From the NCBI GenBank assembly GCA_001941225.1, contig MSHM01000027.1:1-64000 (forward strand): a DNA stretch of 64,000 nucleotides, in the 5' to 3' direction. This stretch comes from Oscillospiraceae bacterium Zagget12 (GTDB taxonomy: Bacteria > Bacillota > Clostridia > UBA1381). The notes beneath the pieces are model-generated. The model made no database searches. It had not been told where the DNA came from and saw nothing but the letters and a program-made list of their open reading frames with translations. Both the position numbers and the translations under genes were made by a program. This document shows, one piece after another, positions 18,098-26,673 of the stretch (positions are counted from its first letter, which is position 1; each line of letters starts with the position of its first letter).

Positions 18098-19108
18098 AAT
18101 CAAATTTATGACGCATTATATGCAGGAAAATTCTGAAATAAATTCTTTTGTAGCTCCTCTTCTTCATAAGCTCGAATACCTTATGATTGACGCTGAAATT
18201 ATCCTTTGGAATATCCTCCAAAAAAATATCGGTGATTTCTTTAATTCTTTCAAGCCGCTTTTTGGGGGACAATTTCAAATTCGGGTTAAACAGGAAACAA
18301 AAACTGCCGAAGGTTTTATGAAAATAATCTTCAAATATCCTGTTTCTCGCCTCAATATTATCCTCATTCCACGCACAGACAATATCTTTTATATACATAG
18401 TAGAACCGCGCGCCGTATCAAAAATATCAAAGCGGTATTTATCCCAAAATTTTTTATATGTGTTGACAGTGTATCGGCACAGCACATCGCCCACAATATA
18501 AAAGCCGTTAATGTAATTCACATACCGAGCCACAAACACATCGTCCTGGCTCTTACGGAGATCCGGAAAACGAATATTATGCTTTCGGATAAGATCCATT
18601 TTATAGAGCTTGTACCACGCCGCGCCCTGTATTCCGTTTTCGCCGTACATAAAGAGCTGCTCACGGTAATCCTTGCGCGCCTCATCGCCGGTACGCTTTA
18701 AGCCGTCGGTTTTGTTTATCGTGCGAAACACCTTTTCGCCGTCATACATTGAAAAGCTGCACGCCACCAGGTCTACATTCTCTCTTTCCATCGCGGTGAC
18801 GAGCGTTTCCACAGCGTTTTTTTTTCAAGATAATCGTCAATATCAAAAAAATACACATAATCGCCCGTCGCTTTTCTTATTCCAAAATTGCGCGCGGCGC
18901 CGGAGCCCTCGTTATTCTTGCTGAAAACCGCGATGCGCCTGTCCTTATCCGCCTCGGCAAGACATTTTAAATAGCTTTTATCCTTTGAGCCGTCGTCTAT
19001 TACTATAATTTCAAGATTTTTATAGGTCTGCTCCGTCACGCATTTCATACCGCTTTCAACGCAGCTCTCCATATTATACACCGGAATAATTATACTAACC
19101 TTTTTCAT
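18096..19108 (-). pseudogene. family 2 glycosyltransferase, reading frame broken at an A9 run
   Basis: Two overlapping frames together make one GT2 protein. The upstream part starts MKKVSIIIPVYNMESCVESG and holds VIDDGSKDKS and YFFDIDDYLEK (GT-A nucleotide and metal site); after nine A (plus-strand T run 18817-18825) the frame ends in unrelated residues. The downstream frame continues with METLVTAMERENVDLVACSF, exactly what follows in relatives. Ten A would restore one frame of about 337 codons. The loss may be a true mutation, phase variation, polymerase slippage or a sequencing error. It lies 4 bases after the glycerophosphotransferase gene, pointing to wall or capsule polymer synthesis. 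A GTG at 19126 is an alternative start. Confidence 0.8.
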
Positions 19109-19112
19109 ATCG

Positions 19113-20297
19113 CTATCCCCTATCACATATTTCCTTTATCGCGTTAAAATTACGCTCGCAGTTGTTTGTATCCCTCAATGTGAAAAATTGATTTATTCTG
19201 TCGAGATATTTGCCGTCCGTTTCCGCGCCGCTTGCGAGTATGCGTTCGAGCGAATCAAGCAAGGTTTGCTCATCATAAACCACGTCGCCGAACGCGTCGC
19301 GCTTGTAGCTGAAATATCCCTCGCCGTAATGATTTTTTCTGAATTTTTCCTCGTCAAACTGGTAAAAAATCATCGGCTTTCCCATATATCCGTAATCGAA
19401 AAAGACGCTTGAAAAATCGGTTATCAGCACATCGGTTTTTATAAGCAGCTCCTGCACGGTGCAATCTCCGAAGGACATTATTTTGACCCTATCGACGCCG
19501 CTGAAACAATCTATAAATTTCTGAATTTCCATATGCGGATAAAACAGCACCTCATAATTGTATCTCTCAAGAATTTCTTTTAAGCGGCGGCTGTTTAAAA
19601 GTCCGTTAAAGGCTCTGAAATAATCGCTTTCCGCAAATTCCTTTCTTTCCGCGCCGCGCAAATCGTACCGCCATGTGGGCATAATGAGAATTTTGCGTGA
19701 TTTTTCTTTTATTTTATATAAAGCGTCATACCTGCAAAATCCCAAAAGCCGCGCCACGGCGGCGTCATATCCGTACTGCTTTTGAATGTATTCACATTCA
19801 CGTTTCGCCGAGCATACAAATAAATCCACATTTACATTACTGCTGTACAAAAATGTAATATTGTCCTTTGTGACGCCGTGCTGTAAAAATATTTTTTTGC
19901 CCTTTACCCAGCCGTGCTTATCCGCTCGGATAAAAAAGTCTATGTCCGGCGTATACCCCATTATATGCGTGCTTATTTTCACTTTGGAGAGAACAAACGC
20001 CAAAAAATGCTCAAAGCTGCCGCGGTTTATCAAATTGCCGAGTCTTTCGACCCGAGGTCTGTCCGATGAATCCCTGCTTATCGCATACGCGATATTTATT
20101 TCGGGATGATTTCGGGTTATGTATTTGAAGAGATAATATCCGTTGTCGCGCGCGTCAATGCCTCGTTCGGAAATAAGCCACAAATTTTTATATTTCGCTT
20201 TATTCTTAAAAAACGGCGACACAATATGCGCCGCGCCGAATTTTACGGCGCAGGAAATATATTTTATCGATTTTTTGAAAATCATATGTAAATTCAT
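19113..20297 (-). CDS. CDP-glycerol glycerophosphotransferase family protein (TagB/TagF-like)
   Basis: A 394-residue enzyme of the family that transfers glycerol- or ribitol-phosphate from CDP-activated donors to teichoic-acid-like polymers at the inner membrane face. Characteristic segments are KNLWLISERGIDARDNGYYL near the N terminus, KIFLQHGVTKDN, LIMPTWR, FYPHMEIQKF and DVLITDFSSVFFDYGYMGKP with the acceptor and phosphate-binding residues. A GGGAGG site precedes the ATG. With the following glycosyltransferase it forms a two-gene unit with its own promoter. Confidence 0.9.
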   Translation of the reverse strand: MNLHMIFKKSIKYISCAVKFGAAHIVSPFFKNKAKYKNLWLISERGIDARDNGYYLFKYITRNHPEINIAYAISRDSSDRPRVERLGNLINRGSFEHFLAFVLSKVKISTHIMGYTPDIDFFIRADKHGWVKGKKIFLQHGVTKDNITFLYSSNVNVDLFVCSAKRECEYIQKQYGYDAAVARLLGFCRYDALYKIKEKSRKILIMPTWRYDLRGAERKEFAESDYFRAFNGLLNSRRLKEILERYNYEVLFYPHMEIQKFIDCFSGVDRVKIMSFGDCTVQELLIKTDVLITDFSSVFFDYGYMGKPMIFYQFDEEKFRKNHYGEGYFSYKRDAFGDVVYDEQTLLDSLERILASGAETDGKYLDRINQFFTLRDTNNCERNFNAIKEICDRG

Positions 20298-20328
20298 TTA
20301 TATTCCCTCCCGTACATTTTATGTAAAT

Positions 20329-20357
20329 ATTATATCAGACATCAAGCGAATTTTCAA
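20329..20357 (-). promoter_or_regulatory. promoter of the glycerophosphotransferase-glycosyltransferase unit
   Basis: On the minus strand TTGAAA (20352-20357) and TATAAT (20329-20334) with a 17-base spacer. It directly follows the terminator of the aminotransferase gene. Confidence 0.75.
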
Positions 20358-20360
20358 TAC

Positions 20361-20392
20361 AAAAATGAGCTGTTTGAATAAAACAGCTCATT
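20361..20392 (-). terminator. intrinsic terminator of the aminotransferase gene
   Basis: On the minus strand ATGAGCTGTTT and AAACAGCTCAT pair around TATTC and are followed by TTTTGT. Confidence 0.8.
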
Positions 20393-20397
20393 TAAAC

Positions 20398-21678
20398 CTA
20401 CATATTCTCAAGCAGCTTGTCTATGCTTGCTATTTTGATGCACGTCACCAAAATTTCGCAAGCCTGCTTTAATTCCTCCGGCGAAGGATATGTCGGAGCA
20501 ATTCGGATATTGGAATCGTGCGGGTCCTTGCCGTAAGGGAACGTCGCGCCGGCGGCGGTCATCACTACGCCCGCCTCTTTGCACATTGCAACCACTCTCT
20601 TGGCGCAGCCGTCCATTGTGTCAAGTCCTATAAAATATCCGCCGTTCGGCTTTGTCCATCTTGCTATATCAAGACCGCCCAGCTCGCTTTCGAGAGTGTC
20701 CAAAACAGCCTCAAACTTCGGTCTTATTATTGCGGCGTGCTTTTTCATATGCTCAAGCATACCGTTGAAATCGCCGAAGAACTTTACGTGGCGCAACTGA
20801 TTTAATTTATCGTGACCTATCGTCTGAACCTTCATCTGATTTCTTATAAATTCCAAATTTGCTTTCGACGCGGAAATCGCCGCTATGCCCGAGCCGGGGA
20901 AAGTAACCTTTGAGGTGGAGCAAAATTTGAAAACCATATCGGGATTGCCGGCTTTGGCACATTCCTCGAGAATTTCAAGAATGTGATCCTGCTTATCCTC
21001 ATACAAATGGTGTATGCAGTAAGCGTTATCCCAATAAATTCTGAAATCCTCCGCCGCGGGTTTGAGATTCGCGAAACGCCTTACGGTTTCGTCCGAATAC
21101 GTTATACCCGACGGGTTTGAATACTTGGGCACGCACCATATGCCCTTAATCGCGTCGTCGCTCGATACAAGCTCCTCCACCATATCCATATCCGGTCCGT
21201 CCGACGTCATCGGCACATTTATCATTTCAATTCCGAAATATTCCGTGATTGCAAAATGTCTGTCATAACCCGGCACGGGGCACAAAAACTTCACCTTGCC
21301 GAGCTTTGCCCACGGGGTTGAGCCCATAACTCCGTGAGTCATTGAACGGGAAATTGTATCATACATTACGTTAAGACTTGAGTTTCCGTATATTATAATA
21401 TTGTCAACGGGACATTCAATCATTGCGCTGAGCAGTCTTTTAGCCTCGATAATGCCGTCGAGAACGCCGTAATTTCGGCAGTCAACACCCTCTTCGCCCA
21501 CAAGGTCGTGGTCAGCGAGAGCGCCTATCATTCCCATGGAAATATCAAGCTGCTCAACATTCGGCTTACCCCTTGACATATCGAGTTTAAGTCCCTTGGA
21601 TTTAAGCTCATCATATTTAGCCGCAGCTTTCGCGCGCTCATTTAGTAATTCTTCTTTAGTCATTGCTTTATATGACAT
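20398..21678 (-). CDS. aminotransferase class I, aspartate aminotransferase type Ic
   Basis: A 426-residue PLP enzyme. The N terminus KAMTKEELLNERAKAAAKYD and the LDMSRGKPNVEQLDIS segment mark the subgroup of aspartate aminotransferases first described from Corynebacterium (Asp_aminotransf family), longer and distinct from the common AspC. The PLP lysine lies in KFCSTSKVTFPGSGIAA; GNSSLNVMYD binds the cofactor phosphate and NIRIAPTYPSPEEL holds the substrate arginine. It probably interconverts aspartate and oxaloacetate. The start at 21678 has GAGGGAGG 7 bases upstream; the 16 open codons before it cover the promoter. Confidence 0.9.
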   Translation of the reverse strand: MSYKAMTKEELLNERAKAAAKYDELKSKGLKLDMSRGKPNVEQLDISMGMIGALADHDLVGEEGVDCRNYGVLDGIIEAKRLLSAMIECPVDNIIIYGNSSLNVMYDTISRSMTHGVMGSTPWAKLGKVKFLCPVPGYDRHFAITEYFGIEMINVPMTSDGPDMDMVEELVSSDDAIKGIWCVPKYSNPSGITYSDETVRRFANLKPAAEDFRIYWDNAYCIHHLYEDKQDHILEILEECAKAGNPDMVFKFCSTSKVTFPGSGIAAISASKANLEFIRNQMKVQTIGHDKLNQLRHVKFFGDFNGMLEHMKKHAAIIRPKFEAVLDTLESELGGLDIARWTKPNGGYFIGLDTMDGCAKRVVAMCKEAGVVMTAAGATFPYGKDPHDSNIRIAPTYPSPEELKQACEILVTCIKIASIDKLLENM

Positions 21679-21711
21679 CGAAAACCCTCCCTCATAATCA
21701 ACTTTCTCTAT

Positions 21712-21740
21712 AGTATACCACATCAATATCCTTAAGTCAA
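21712..21740 (-). promoter_or_regulatory. promoter of the aminotransferase gene
   Basis: On the minus strand TTGACT (21735-21740) and TATACT (21712-21717) with a 17-base spacer, about 34 bases upstream of the ATG. Confidence 0.7.
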
Positions 21741-21785
21741 TTCGTAAATCTTACAAATTGCATATCCGTAATGCCGCGTCATATA

Positions 21786-22832
21786 TCACTTTACGATAAA
21801 TTTATATTCGGTGGTAAAGTTATATTCCTCGCCCTTTTTCAATATCGGCGACGGATAATGGCTAAACGACATCGCGTTCGGGAAATACTGCGTTTCAAGA
21901 CAAAATGCTTGGTGGATATTGTAGCGTGCTCCGTCCTTGTATATGCCCTCCTCAAGTCCGTTTGACGTATACAGCTGCATTGCGGGTTTATCGGTATAAA
22001 CCTCCATTGCTATGCCGTTCTCGATGCACTTCGCAATGGCGGCAAGGCGGTATCCTCTGCCGTTTATCGCAAAATTATGGTCATAGCCGCCGAACATTTC
22101 TATCTGCTCAAAATCGGCATTTATATCCTGCCCTATGGGTTTGGGTACTCTGAAATCAAACGGCGTGCCGCTTACGGAAAGCACCTCGCCCGTCGGCATA
22201 CACTCGTTATCGTTGGGAGTGTAAAATGCCGAATTTATCTGCAATATCTGCTTGTCAACCGTTCCGCTTGCGTGTCCGGCAAGATTGAAATATGAATGGT
22301 TTGTCATATTCACAACCGTATCCTTGTCGCTTACAGCCTTGTAATTTATTTTTACCGAGTTTTCCTTTGTCAGGGTATATGTAACGGTCACGTCAAGCTT
22401 GCCCGGGAATCCCTCGTCGCCGTCGGGCGACACAAGCGAAAGCTCAAGCGACGGCTCTTCTCCGTCATTCTCCTTTGCCGACCATACCTTTTTATCAAAT
22501 CCGCAATTTCCGCCGTGCAGACTGTTGCTGCCCTCGTTCACGCCTACGGAGTATTCCGCGCCGTTAAGCGAAAACTTACCCTTTGCGATTCTGTTGGCGT
22601 GTCTGCCGATAAGAGCGCCGAGATAGCCGTTGTTTTCGAGATAATCCTCAAGGCTTTCCCGTCCGAGCACGACGTCGGTTTTATTTCCGTTTGCATCTGT
22701 CACATACAAATTCTTTATTATTCCGCCGAAATTTAATATTTCCGCGCTCAAGCCGTTCCCGTTGTCAAGAGTGTACACGTACACATTTTCGCCCTCCGGC
22801 GTTTTGCCGAATACTGCCTTTGTAATTGCCAT
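21786..22832 (-). CDS. galM: galactose mutarotase (aldose 1-epimerase)
   Basis: A 348-residue cytoplasmic enzyme that interconverts alpha and beta anomers of aldoses, classically galactose. Visible motifs are NGNGLSAEILNFGGIIKNLY at the N terminus, HGGNCGFDKKVW, the catalytic histidine in TNHSYFNLAGH and the catalytic glutamate in FCLETQYFPNAMS. The ATG at 22832 lies 9 bases after AAGGGA. It is not in a gal operon here; no other Leloir gene is near. Confidence 0.95.
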   Translation of the reverse strand: MAITKAVFGKTPEGENVYVYTLDNGNGLSAEILNFGGIIKNLYVTDANGNKTDVVLGRESLEDYLENNGYLGALIGRHANRIAKGKFSLNGAEYSVGVNEGSNSLHGGNCGFDKKVWSAKENDGEEPSLELSLVSPDGDEGFPGKLDVTVTYTLTKENSVKINYKAVSDKDTVVNMTNHSYFNLAGHASGTVDKQILQINSAFYTPNDNECMPTGEVLSVSGTPFDFRVPKPIGQDINADFEQIEMFGGYDHNFAINGRGYRLAAIAKCIENGIAMEVYTDKPAMQLYTSNGLEEGIYKDGARYNIHQAFCLETQYFPNAMSFSHYPSPILKKGEEYNFTTEYKFIVK

Positions 22833-22866
22833 TATTATCAATCCCTTCAAAAAATTCCATATAGAA

Positions 22867-22895
22867 ATAATATCATTTTAATGCGGATTTGTCAA
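22867..22895 (-). promoter_or_regulatory. promoter of galM
   Basis: On the minus strand a perfect TTGACA (22890-22895) and TATTAT (22867-22872) with a 17-base spacer. Confidence 0.75.
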
Positions 22896-22916
22896 TTTTC
22901 TTTCGGCAATATACGC

Positions 22917-22948
22917 AAAAACCGAGCGTGCTGCCTTCACGCTCGGTT
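22917..22948 (-). terminator. intrinsic terminator of the YARHG-domain gene
   Basis: On the minus strand AACCGAGCGTG and CACGCTCGGTT pair around a 7-base loop, followed by TTTGCG; it stands immediately before the galM promoter. Confidence 0.75.
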
Positions 22949-22979
22949 CAATAAGGGACTTCGCCCAATTATTATATCG

Positions 22980-24287
22980 CTATATTTCAGCATCTAAAAG
23001 GAATTGGACGTTTTTAACTTCTATCTCATTTAAATTGCTGTAATCATCGCCGTAATTATAGTATGGATTAATCGAATACCACGACTTGCTTGTGAAATAA
23101 GCATTGTATTCCGCCGTCTGGAACTTTCTGCCGTGGCGCGCGTAAATCTCATTTCGAGCAAGCGCAAGGTCGTATTTCGACATACCGCTTATATCGCTGT
23201 CAGTAAGCAGCCTTGTACCCGAATCCGGCAAAATATAGTCATCGCCGTCATACTTTGTAAATACGGTTATCTCATATATGGTATTGCCGTTATAGGTTTC
23301 CTCGGTCGGCTCGGCTGTTATCGTGTAATACTTATCCTGCACCTGATCCGTCGTGCTGCCCTCGGATACATTGGCGTAATACCTGGTTTTGCCGATTATG
23401 AACGTCATAAGCGGCTTGCCCGTTGCGGAATTATTGATAACCTCGCTGCCCGTGGCAAGCTTGGAGGTGATATTATCGGTTGTTATTCCGCTGTCCGCCG
23501 CCTGCGACGCGGGCACATTTATAGTCGCCGCGGAGCTGTTGCTTGACGAAGATGACGCGCTTGAGCCGCTCGTTCCCGAGGAGGAGCCGCTGCTTGACGA
23601 GGAAGATTTACTTCCCGAGGAGCTTACGCTTGACGATGTGCCTCCGCTTGATGATGAACTCGTTCCGGAGGACGAGCCGCTTTTTGATGATGAGCCGCCC
23701 GAACCTGTGTTGCCGGTCGAAGTCCACGATTGCGTTCCCGTTCCAGACGTATTTGAGGACGCGGTGTCATCGCCCGATGTTTCGGTTGTCATTGAAAGCT
23801 CGGCGGACGGAGTTTCCATAGGCTCCTCAGTCGGCTCCGCCGGCGCCTCGGTCACCATTTCCGGAGCGGGCGTTTCGTCCGCAAGTCCGCTCGGATTTAT
23901 GTTCTGACTGATATAATAAGCGCCTATACCCGCCGCGGCAATCACGACCGCGCAAATCGCCGTTATCAGCATAATGCGGTTGCGCTTTTGTCTTTGTTTC
24001 TTATCATTACGGCGTCTTTCTATCTCCGAAAGCTGCTGCTTTTTATCCTCAAGCATTTTCTGCATCTGCTTACGGCGGCGTCTTTCGTTATCGTCAAATA
24101 TTTCGTCTGTATTGACTGTTTCTTGCCCGTCATTTTCAAGACGGCTTTCAATTTCTTCGGAATCTATAACCTTTGTTTCCTCGCTTACTTCCTCCGACAG
24201 ATTGTTTTCATCAGTTATTTTGGCGCCGCAAAATTCACATTCCGCCGCATTGTCGGGAATTTGCGCGCCACATACTTTACATAGCAT
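22980..24287 (-). CDS. zinc-ribbon membrane protein with Ser-rich linker and C-terminal YARHG domain
   Basis: A 435-residue bitopic protein. Residues 3-25 form a zinc ribbon (CKVCGAQI then CEFCGAKI); residues 70-105 are a charged coiled coil; one membrane span follows (about 106-127, IMLITAICAVVIAAAGIGAY). The outside part has a 120-residue linker made mostly of Ser, Gly, Thr and Glu/Pro, then a domain ending in the YARHG motif, MSKYDLALARNEIYARHGRKF, with aromatic residues in SWYSINPYY. YARHG domains are extracellular in Clostridia and may bind the cell wall; the function is not established. The gene has its own promoter and terminator. Confidence 0.85.
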   Translation of the reverse strand: MLCKVCGAQIPDNAAECEFCGAKITDENNLSEEVSEETKVIDSEEIESRLENDGQETVNTDEIFDDNERRRRKQMQKMLEDKKQQLSEIERRRNDKKQRQKRNRIMLITAICAVVIAAAGIGAYYISQNINPSGLADETPAPEMVTEAPAEPTEEPMETPSAELSMTTETSGDDTASSNTSGTGTQSWTSTGNTGSGGSSSKSGSSSGTSSSSSGGTSSSVSSSGSKSSSSSSGSSSGTSGSSASSSSSNSSAATINVPASQAADSGITTDNITSKLATGSEVINNSATGKPLMTFIIGKTRYYANVSEGSTTDQVQDKYYTITAEPTEETYNGNTIYEITVFTKYDGDDYILPDSGTRLLTDSDISGMSKYDLALARNEIYARHGRKFQTAEYNAYFTSKSWYSINPYYNYGDDYSNLNEIEVKNVQFLLDAEI

Positions 24288-24333
24288 ATATTCTACCCTC
24301 CGATTTCAAACATTTCGTACCTATACATCTATT

Positions 24334-24362
24334 ATTATATATTGCTCTGCATTTCAAATCAA
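24334..24362 (-). promoter_or_regulatory. promoter of the YARHG-domain gene
   Basis: On the minus strand TTGATT (24357-24362) and a perfect TATAAT (24334-24339) with a 17-base spacer, 46 bases upstream of the ATG, which itself follows a GGAGG site. Confidence 0.7.
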
Positions 24363-24613
24363 TATTAACCGTGTTATGTTTCTGTTACAATAAAAAGACA
24401 AAATGCGCCGTTTAAATGTATTTTACCCATTTTTTGCCTTTTACATAACAAAATAGGGACAGTGGGCCTTGCAATTCAAGGCGGCGGTGCCGCATATTAT
24501 ATGTAAAGGGATATTTGCGTGGGCATTATCCGCGCCGTGTTTCGTGTTTTATCCGCCCGCAGATAAGACGATAATTTTTTTAATTCGCGGGCAGAAAGGC
24601 TGTTGAAATAGCT
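24363..24613. other. intergenic region between the divergent YARHG and sigK genes
   Basis: About 250 bases without a supported gene. It holds GCCTTG-CAATT-CAAGGC (about 24467-24483) directly followed by GCGGC-GGT-GCCGC, and further on GCCCGC...GCGGGC flanking a T-rich run just before sigK. No SigA promoter for sigK was seen; a sporulation sigma promoter would be expected but I could not place one with confidence. Confidence 0.4.
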
Positions 24614-25303
24614 ATGTTTTTGAGCGGCATATTTTTTGAATGGATACAAACGGTGCTTATACTGGCAGGGTATGTTTCCGGCAGCGCCACCTTTCCGAAG
24701 CCGCTTACCGCCGAAGAGGAGGCAAAATATCTGGAGCAGCTCGCAAACGGCAGCGAGGACGCGAAAAATATACTCATAGAGCATAATTTAAGGTTGGTGG
24801 CGCATATCGCAAAAAAGTACGCGGACGAAAAAAATCTCGAGGATTTAATTTCCATCGGCACAATCGGGCTTATAAAGGGCATTAACACGTTTAATCCTCA
24901 AAAAAATTCAAAGCTTTCCACCTATATTTCAAGATGCATTGAAAATGAGGTGCTTATGTTTATGCGTTCGTCAAAAAAGCTGCAAAATGAAGTATCCATC
25001 GACGAGAGCATCGGCACCGACCGCGAGGGAAACAATATGACCTTTTCCGATATACTCACCTCCGATTCGGCAGATGTGTCCGAAATCATTTCCGGCAGGC
25101 TTGAGGCTCAAAAGCTGCATTGCGCTATGAAAAAGGTTCTCAGTCCCAACGAGATTAATATCCTTTGCTGGCGCTACGGATTGGGAAATCAGAAAAAGAA
25201 AACTCAAAAGGAAATAGCGAATATCCTCGGCATAAGCCGCAGCTATGTCAGCCGAATCGAAAAGAAATGCCTTGAACGCCTTTTTGATGAGCTGAAAGAG
25301 TGA
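24614..25303 (+). CDS. sigK: RNA polymerase sporulation sigma factor SigK
   Basis: The late mother-cell sigma factor. The 229-residue protein has the SigK N terminus, a hydrophobic pro-sequence (residues 1-20) followed by GYVSGSATFPKPLTAEEEAK, then region 2 with HNLRLVAHIAKKYADEKNLE and IGTIGLIKGINTF, and region 4 with ILGISRSYVSRIEKKCLERL. The gene is continuous, not split by a skin-type element. SigE is the nearest alternative, but the FPKPL segment and short pro-region favour SigK. The ribosome site is poor: AAAGG lies 15 bases before the ATG. Confidence 0.88.
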   Translation: MFLSGIFFEWIQTVLILAGYVSGSATFPKPLTAEEEAKYLEQLANGSEDAKNILIEHNLRLVAHIAKKYADEKNLEDLISIGTIGLIKGINTFNPQKNSKLSTYISRCIENEVLMFMRSSKKLQNEVSIDESIGTDREGNNMTFSDILTSDSADVSEIISGRLEAQKLHCAMKKVLSPNEINILCWRYGLGNQKKKTQKEIANILGISRSYVSRIEKKCLERLFDELKE

Positions 25304-25315
25304 CCCTCGCAACGC

Positions 25316-25350
25316 AAAACGGGCTTTCACCGCGCATGAAAGTCCGTTTA
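25316..25350. terminator. bidirectional terminator between sigK and trmD
   Basis: AAACGGGCTTTCA and TGAAAGTCCGTTT form a stem around CCGCGCA in the gap between the convergent genes; the T tract on the plus side is interrupted. Confidence 0.65.
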
Positions 25351-25353
25351 CTT

Positions 25354-26079
25354 TTATTTATATTTCTTCAAAAATTCAATATCGTCCTTTGTAAGCTCCG
25401 CTTTTTCAAGCATATCGGGGCGCTTTTTTAATGTGACAATAAGTGACTGTTCCCTTTTCCACTTTTCGATATTGGCGTGATGTCCGGAAAGGAGTACATC
25501 GGGTATCGGCACTCCGTGCCATTCGGCGGGGCGCGTATACTGCGGATATTCGAGAAGTCCGCCGAAATGCGACTCATTCTCATACGACGCGTTTGACGCG
25601 AGCACTCCGGGAATAAGCCGCGACACCGCGTCTATAACGGTCATCGCGGGTATTTCGCCGCCGGTAAGCACGAAGTCACCGATTGAAAGCTCCATATCGA
25701 CTATTTCATCTATTACCCTTTGGTCTATCCCCTCATAGTGACCGCAAAGCAATACAATATGTTCCTCCTTTGACAAATCCAACGCCATTCCTTGATTGAA
25801 AACCTTGCCCTGCGGCGACATATAAATCGTCAGCGGCTTATAATCGAGTCCGCCCGCGACCGACATATACGCGTCATACACGGGCTGCGCGTTCATTATC
25901 ATACCGCCGCCTCCGCTGTAAGGGTAATCGTCTGTCTTGCGGTGCTTATTCGTTGAAAAATCGCGTATATCTATAAAATTCATTTCAAGAATTTTATTCT
26001 CGCGCGCTCTGCCTATTATGCTGTCGCCCAGTACCGCCTCAAACATCTGCGGAAACAATGTGAGCACGTCGAACCTCAT
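25354..26079 (-). CDS. trmD: tRNA (guanine-N1)-methyltransferase
   Basis: Makes m1G37 in tRNAs, which prevents frameshifting. The 241-residue protein has the SPOUT-fold motifs MRFDVLTLFPQMFEAVLGDS, YSGGGGMIMNAQPV, LLCGHYEGIDQRVID and LSIGDFVLTGGE (trefoil knot and SAM site). Its ATG overlaps the stop of rimM by one base (TAATG), with a GGAGG site inside the end of rimM. It is the last gene of the rpsP-khpA-rimM-trmD run; rplS, the usual next gene, is absent here. Confidence 0.97.
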   Translation of the reverse strand: MRFDVLTLFPQMFEAVLGDSIIGRARENKILEMNFIDIRDFSTNKHRKTDDYPYSGGGGMIMNAQPVYDAYMSVAGGLDYKPLTIYMSPQGKVFNQGMALDLSKEEHIVLLCGHYEGIDQRVIDEIVDMELSIGDFVLTGGEIPAMTVIDAVSRLIPGVLASNASYENESHFGGLLEYPQYTRPAEWHGVPIPDVLLSGHHANIEKWKREQSLIVTLKKRPDMLEKAELTKDDIEFLKKYK

Positions 26080-26588
26080 TATAAATCCTCCAAACCGTCC
26101 AATATATGCACGGTTACCTTTTTTGCCTCGATGTCGATATTAAGCACAACATCGTCAATAACGGGCAAAAGCATATTCTTCTTTCCCTCGCGCTTTACGT
26201 CGTATATATCACTGCTGCCGGTGTTGAACACGTCGGCTATGACGCCTATTTTTTCTCCGTCCTCCGTCACCACGTCCAGTCCGATAAGGTCCGCAATATA
26301 ATGCACTCCCTCGGGCAGCTCGCCAAGCATATCGCGCTCCGCGTAAAGCACGCTGTTTTTATACCTTTCAGCCTCGTTTATGTCCTTTATCTGCGCAAAT
26401 TTGACTATCAGATTACCCTTTTGGTATTTAATATTCGATATATCCAATCTTTCGTAATCCGACTTTTTCTTAATATAAACATATTCTATATCTTCAAAAT
26501 CCTCCGGATAATCGGTCCATGTCACTACCTTGACATCACCCCGAAGTCCGTGCGTATTTACTATTTTTCCAACTTCAAGCAAGTCCAT
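26079..26588 (-). CDS. rimM: 16S rRNA processing protein RimM
   Basis: A 169-residue 30S maturation factor that binds S19. The N-terminal RimM domain has LLEVGKIVNTHGLRGDVKVV; the C-terminal PRC-barrel domain has LIGLDVVTEDGEKIGVIADV and ends with MLLPVIDDVVLNIDIEAKKV. The ATG at 26588 was chosen because GGAG lies 7 bases upstream; 48 further open codons extend into the khpA gap without a better site. Confidence 0.95.
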   Translation of the reverse strand: MDLLEVGKIVNTHGLRGDVKVVTWTDYPEDFEDIEYVYIKKKSDYERLDISNIKYQKGNLIVKFAQIKDINEAERYKNSVLYAERDMLGELPEGVHYIADLIGLDVVTEDGEKIGVIADVFNTGSSDIYDVKREGKKNMLLPVIDDVVLNIDIEAKKVTVHILDGLEDL

Positions 26589-26673
26589 AACAATCTCCGT
26601 TCCGCCGGTTTGCCGGCTTAAAATCGTGCGCATTGCAACGTAAAAAGGGCTTACATACGCAAGCCCTCCTATC

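Noticed and set aside
22296-22736. 146-residue plus frame opposite galM
   Set aside because: Antisense to galM catalytic motifs; no start signal.
23520-23830. Plus-strand frames rich in Glu/Asp and Arg/Met
   Set aside because: Complement of the Ser/Gly linker codons of the YARHG protein.
24614-25303. skin-type element or other insertion in sigK
   Set aside because: The frame is continuous and of normal length; no recombinase gene is near.
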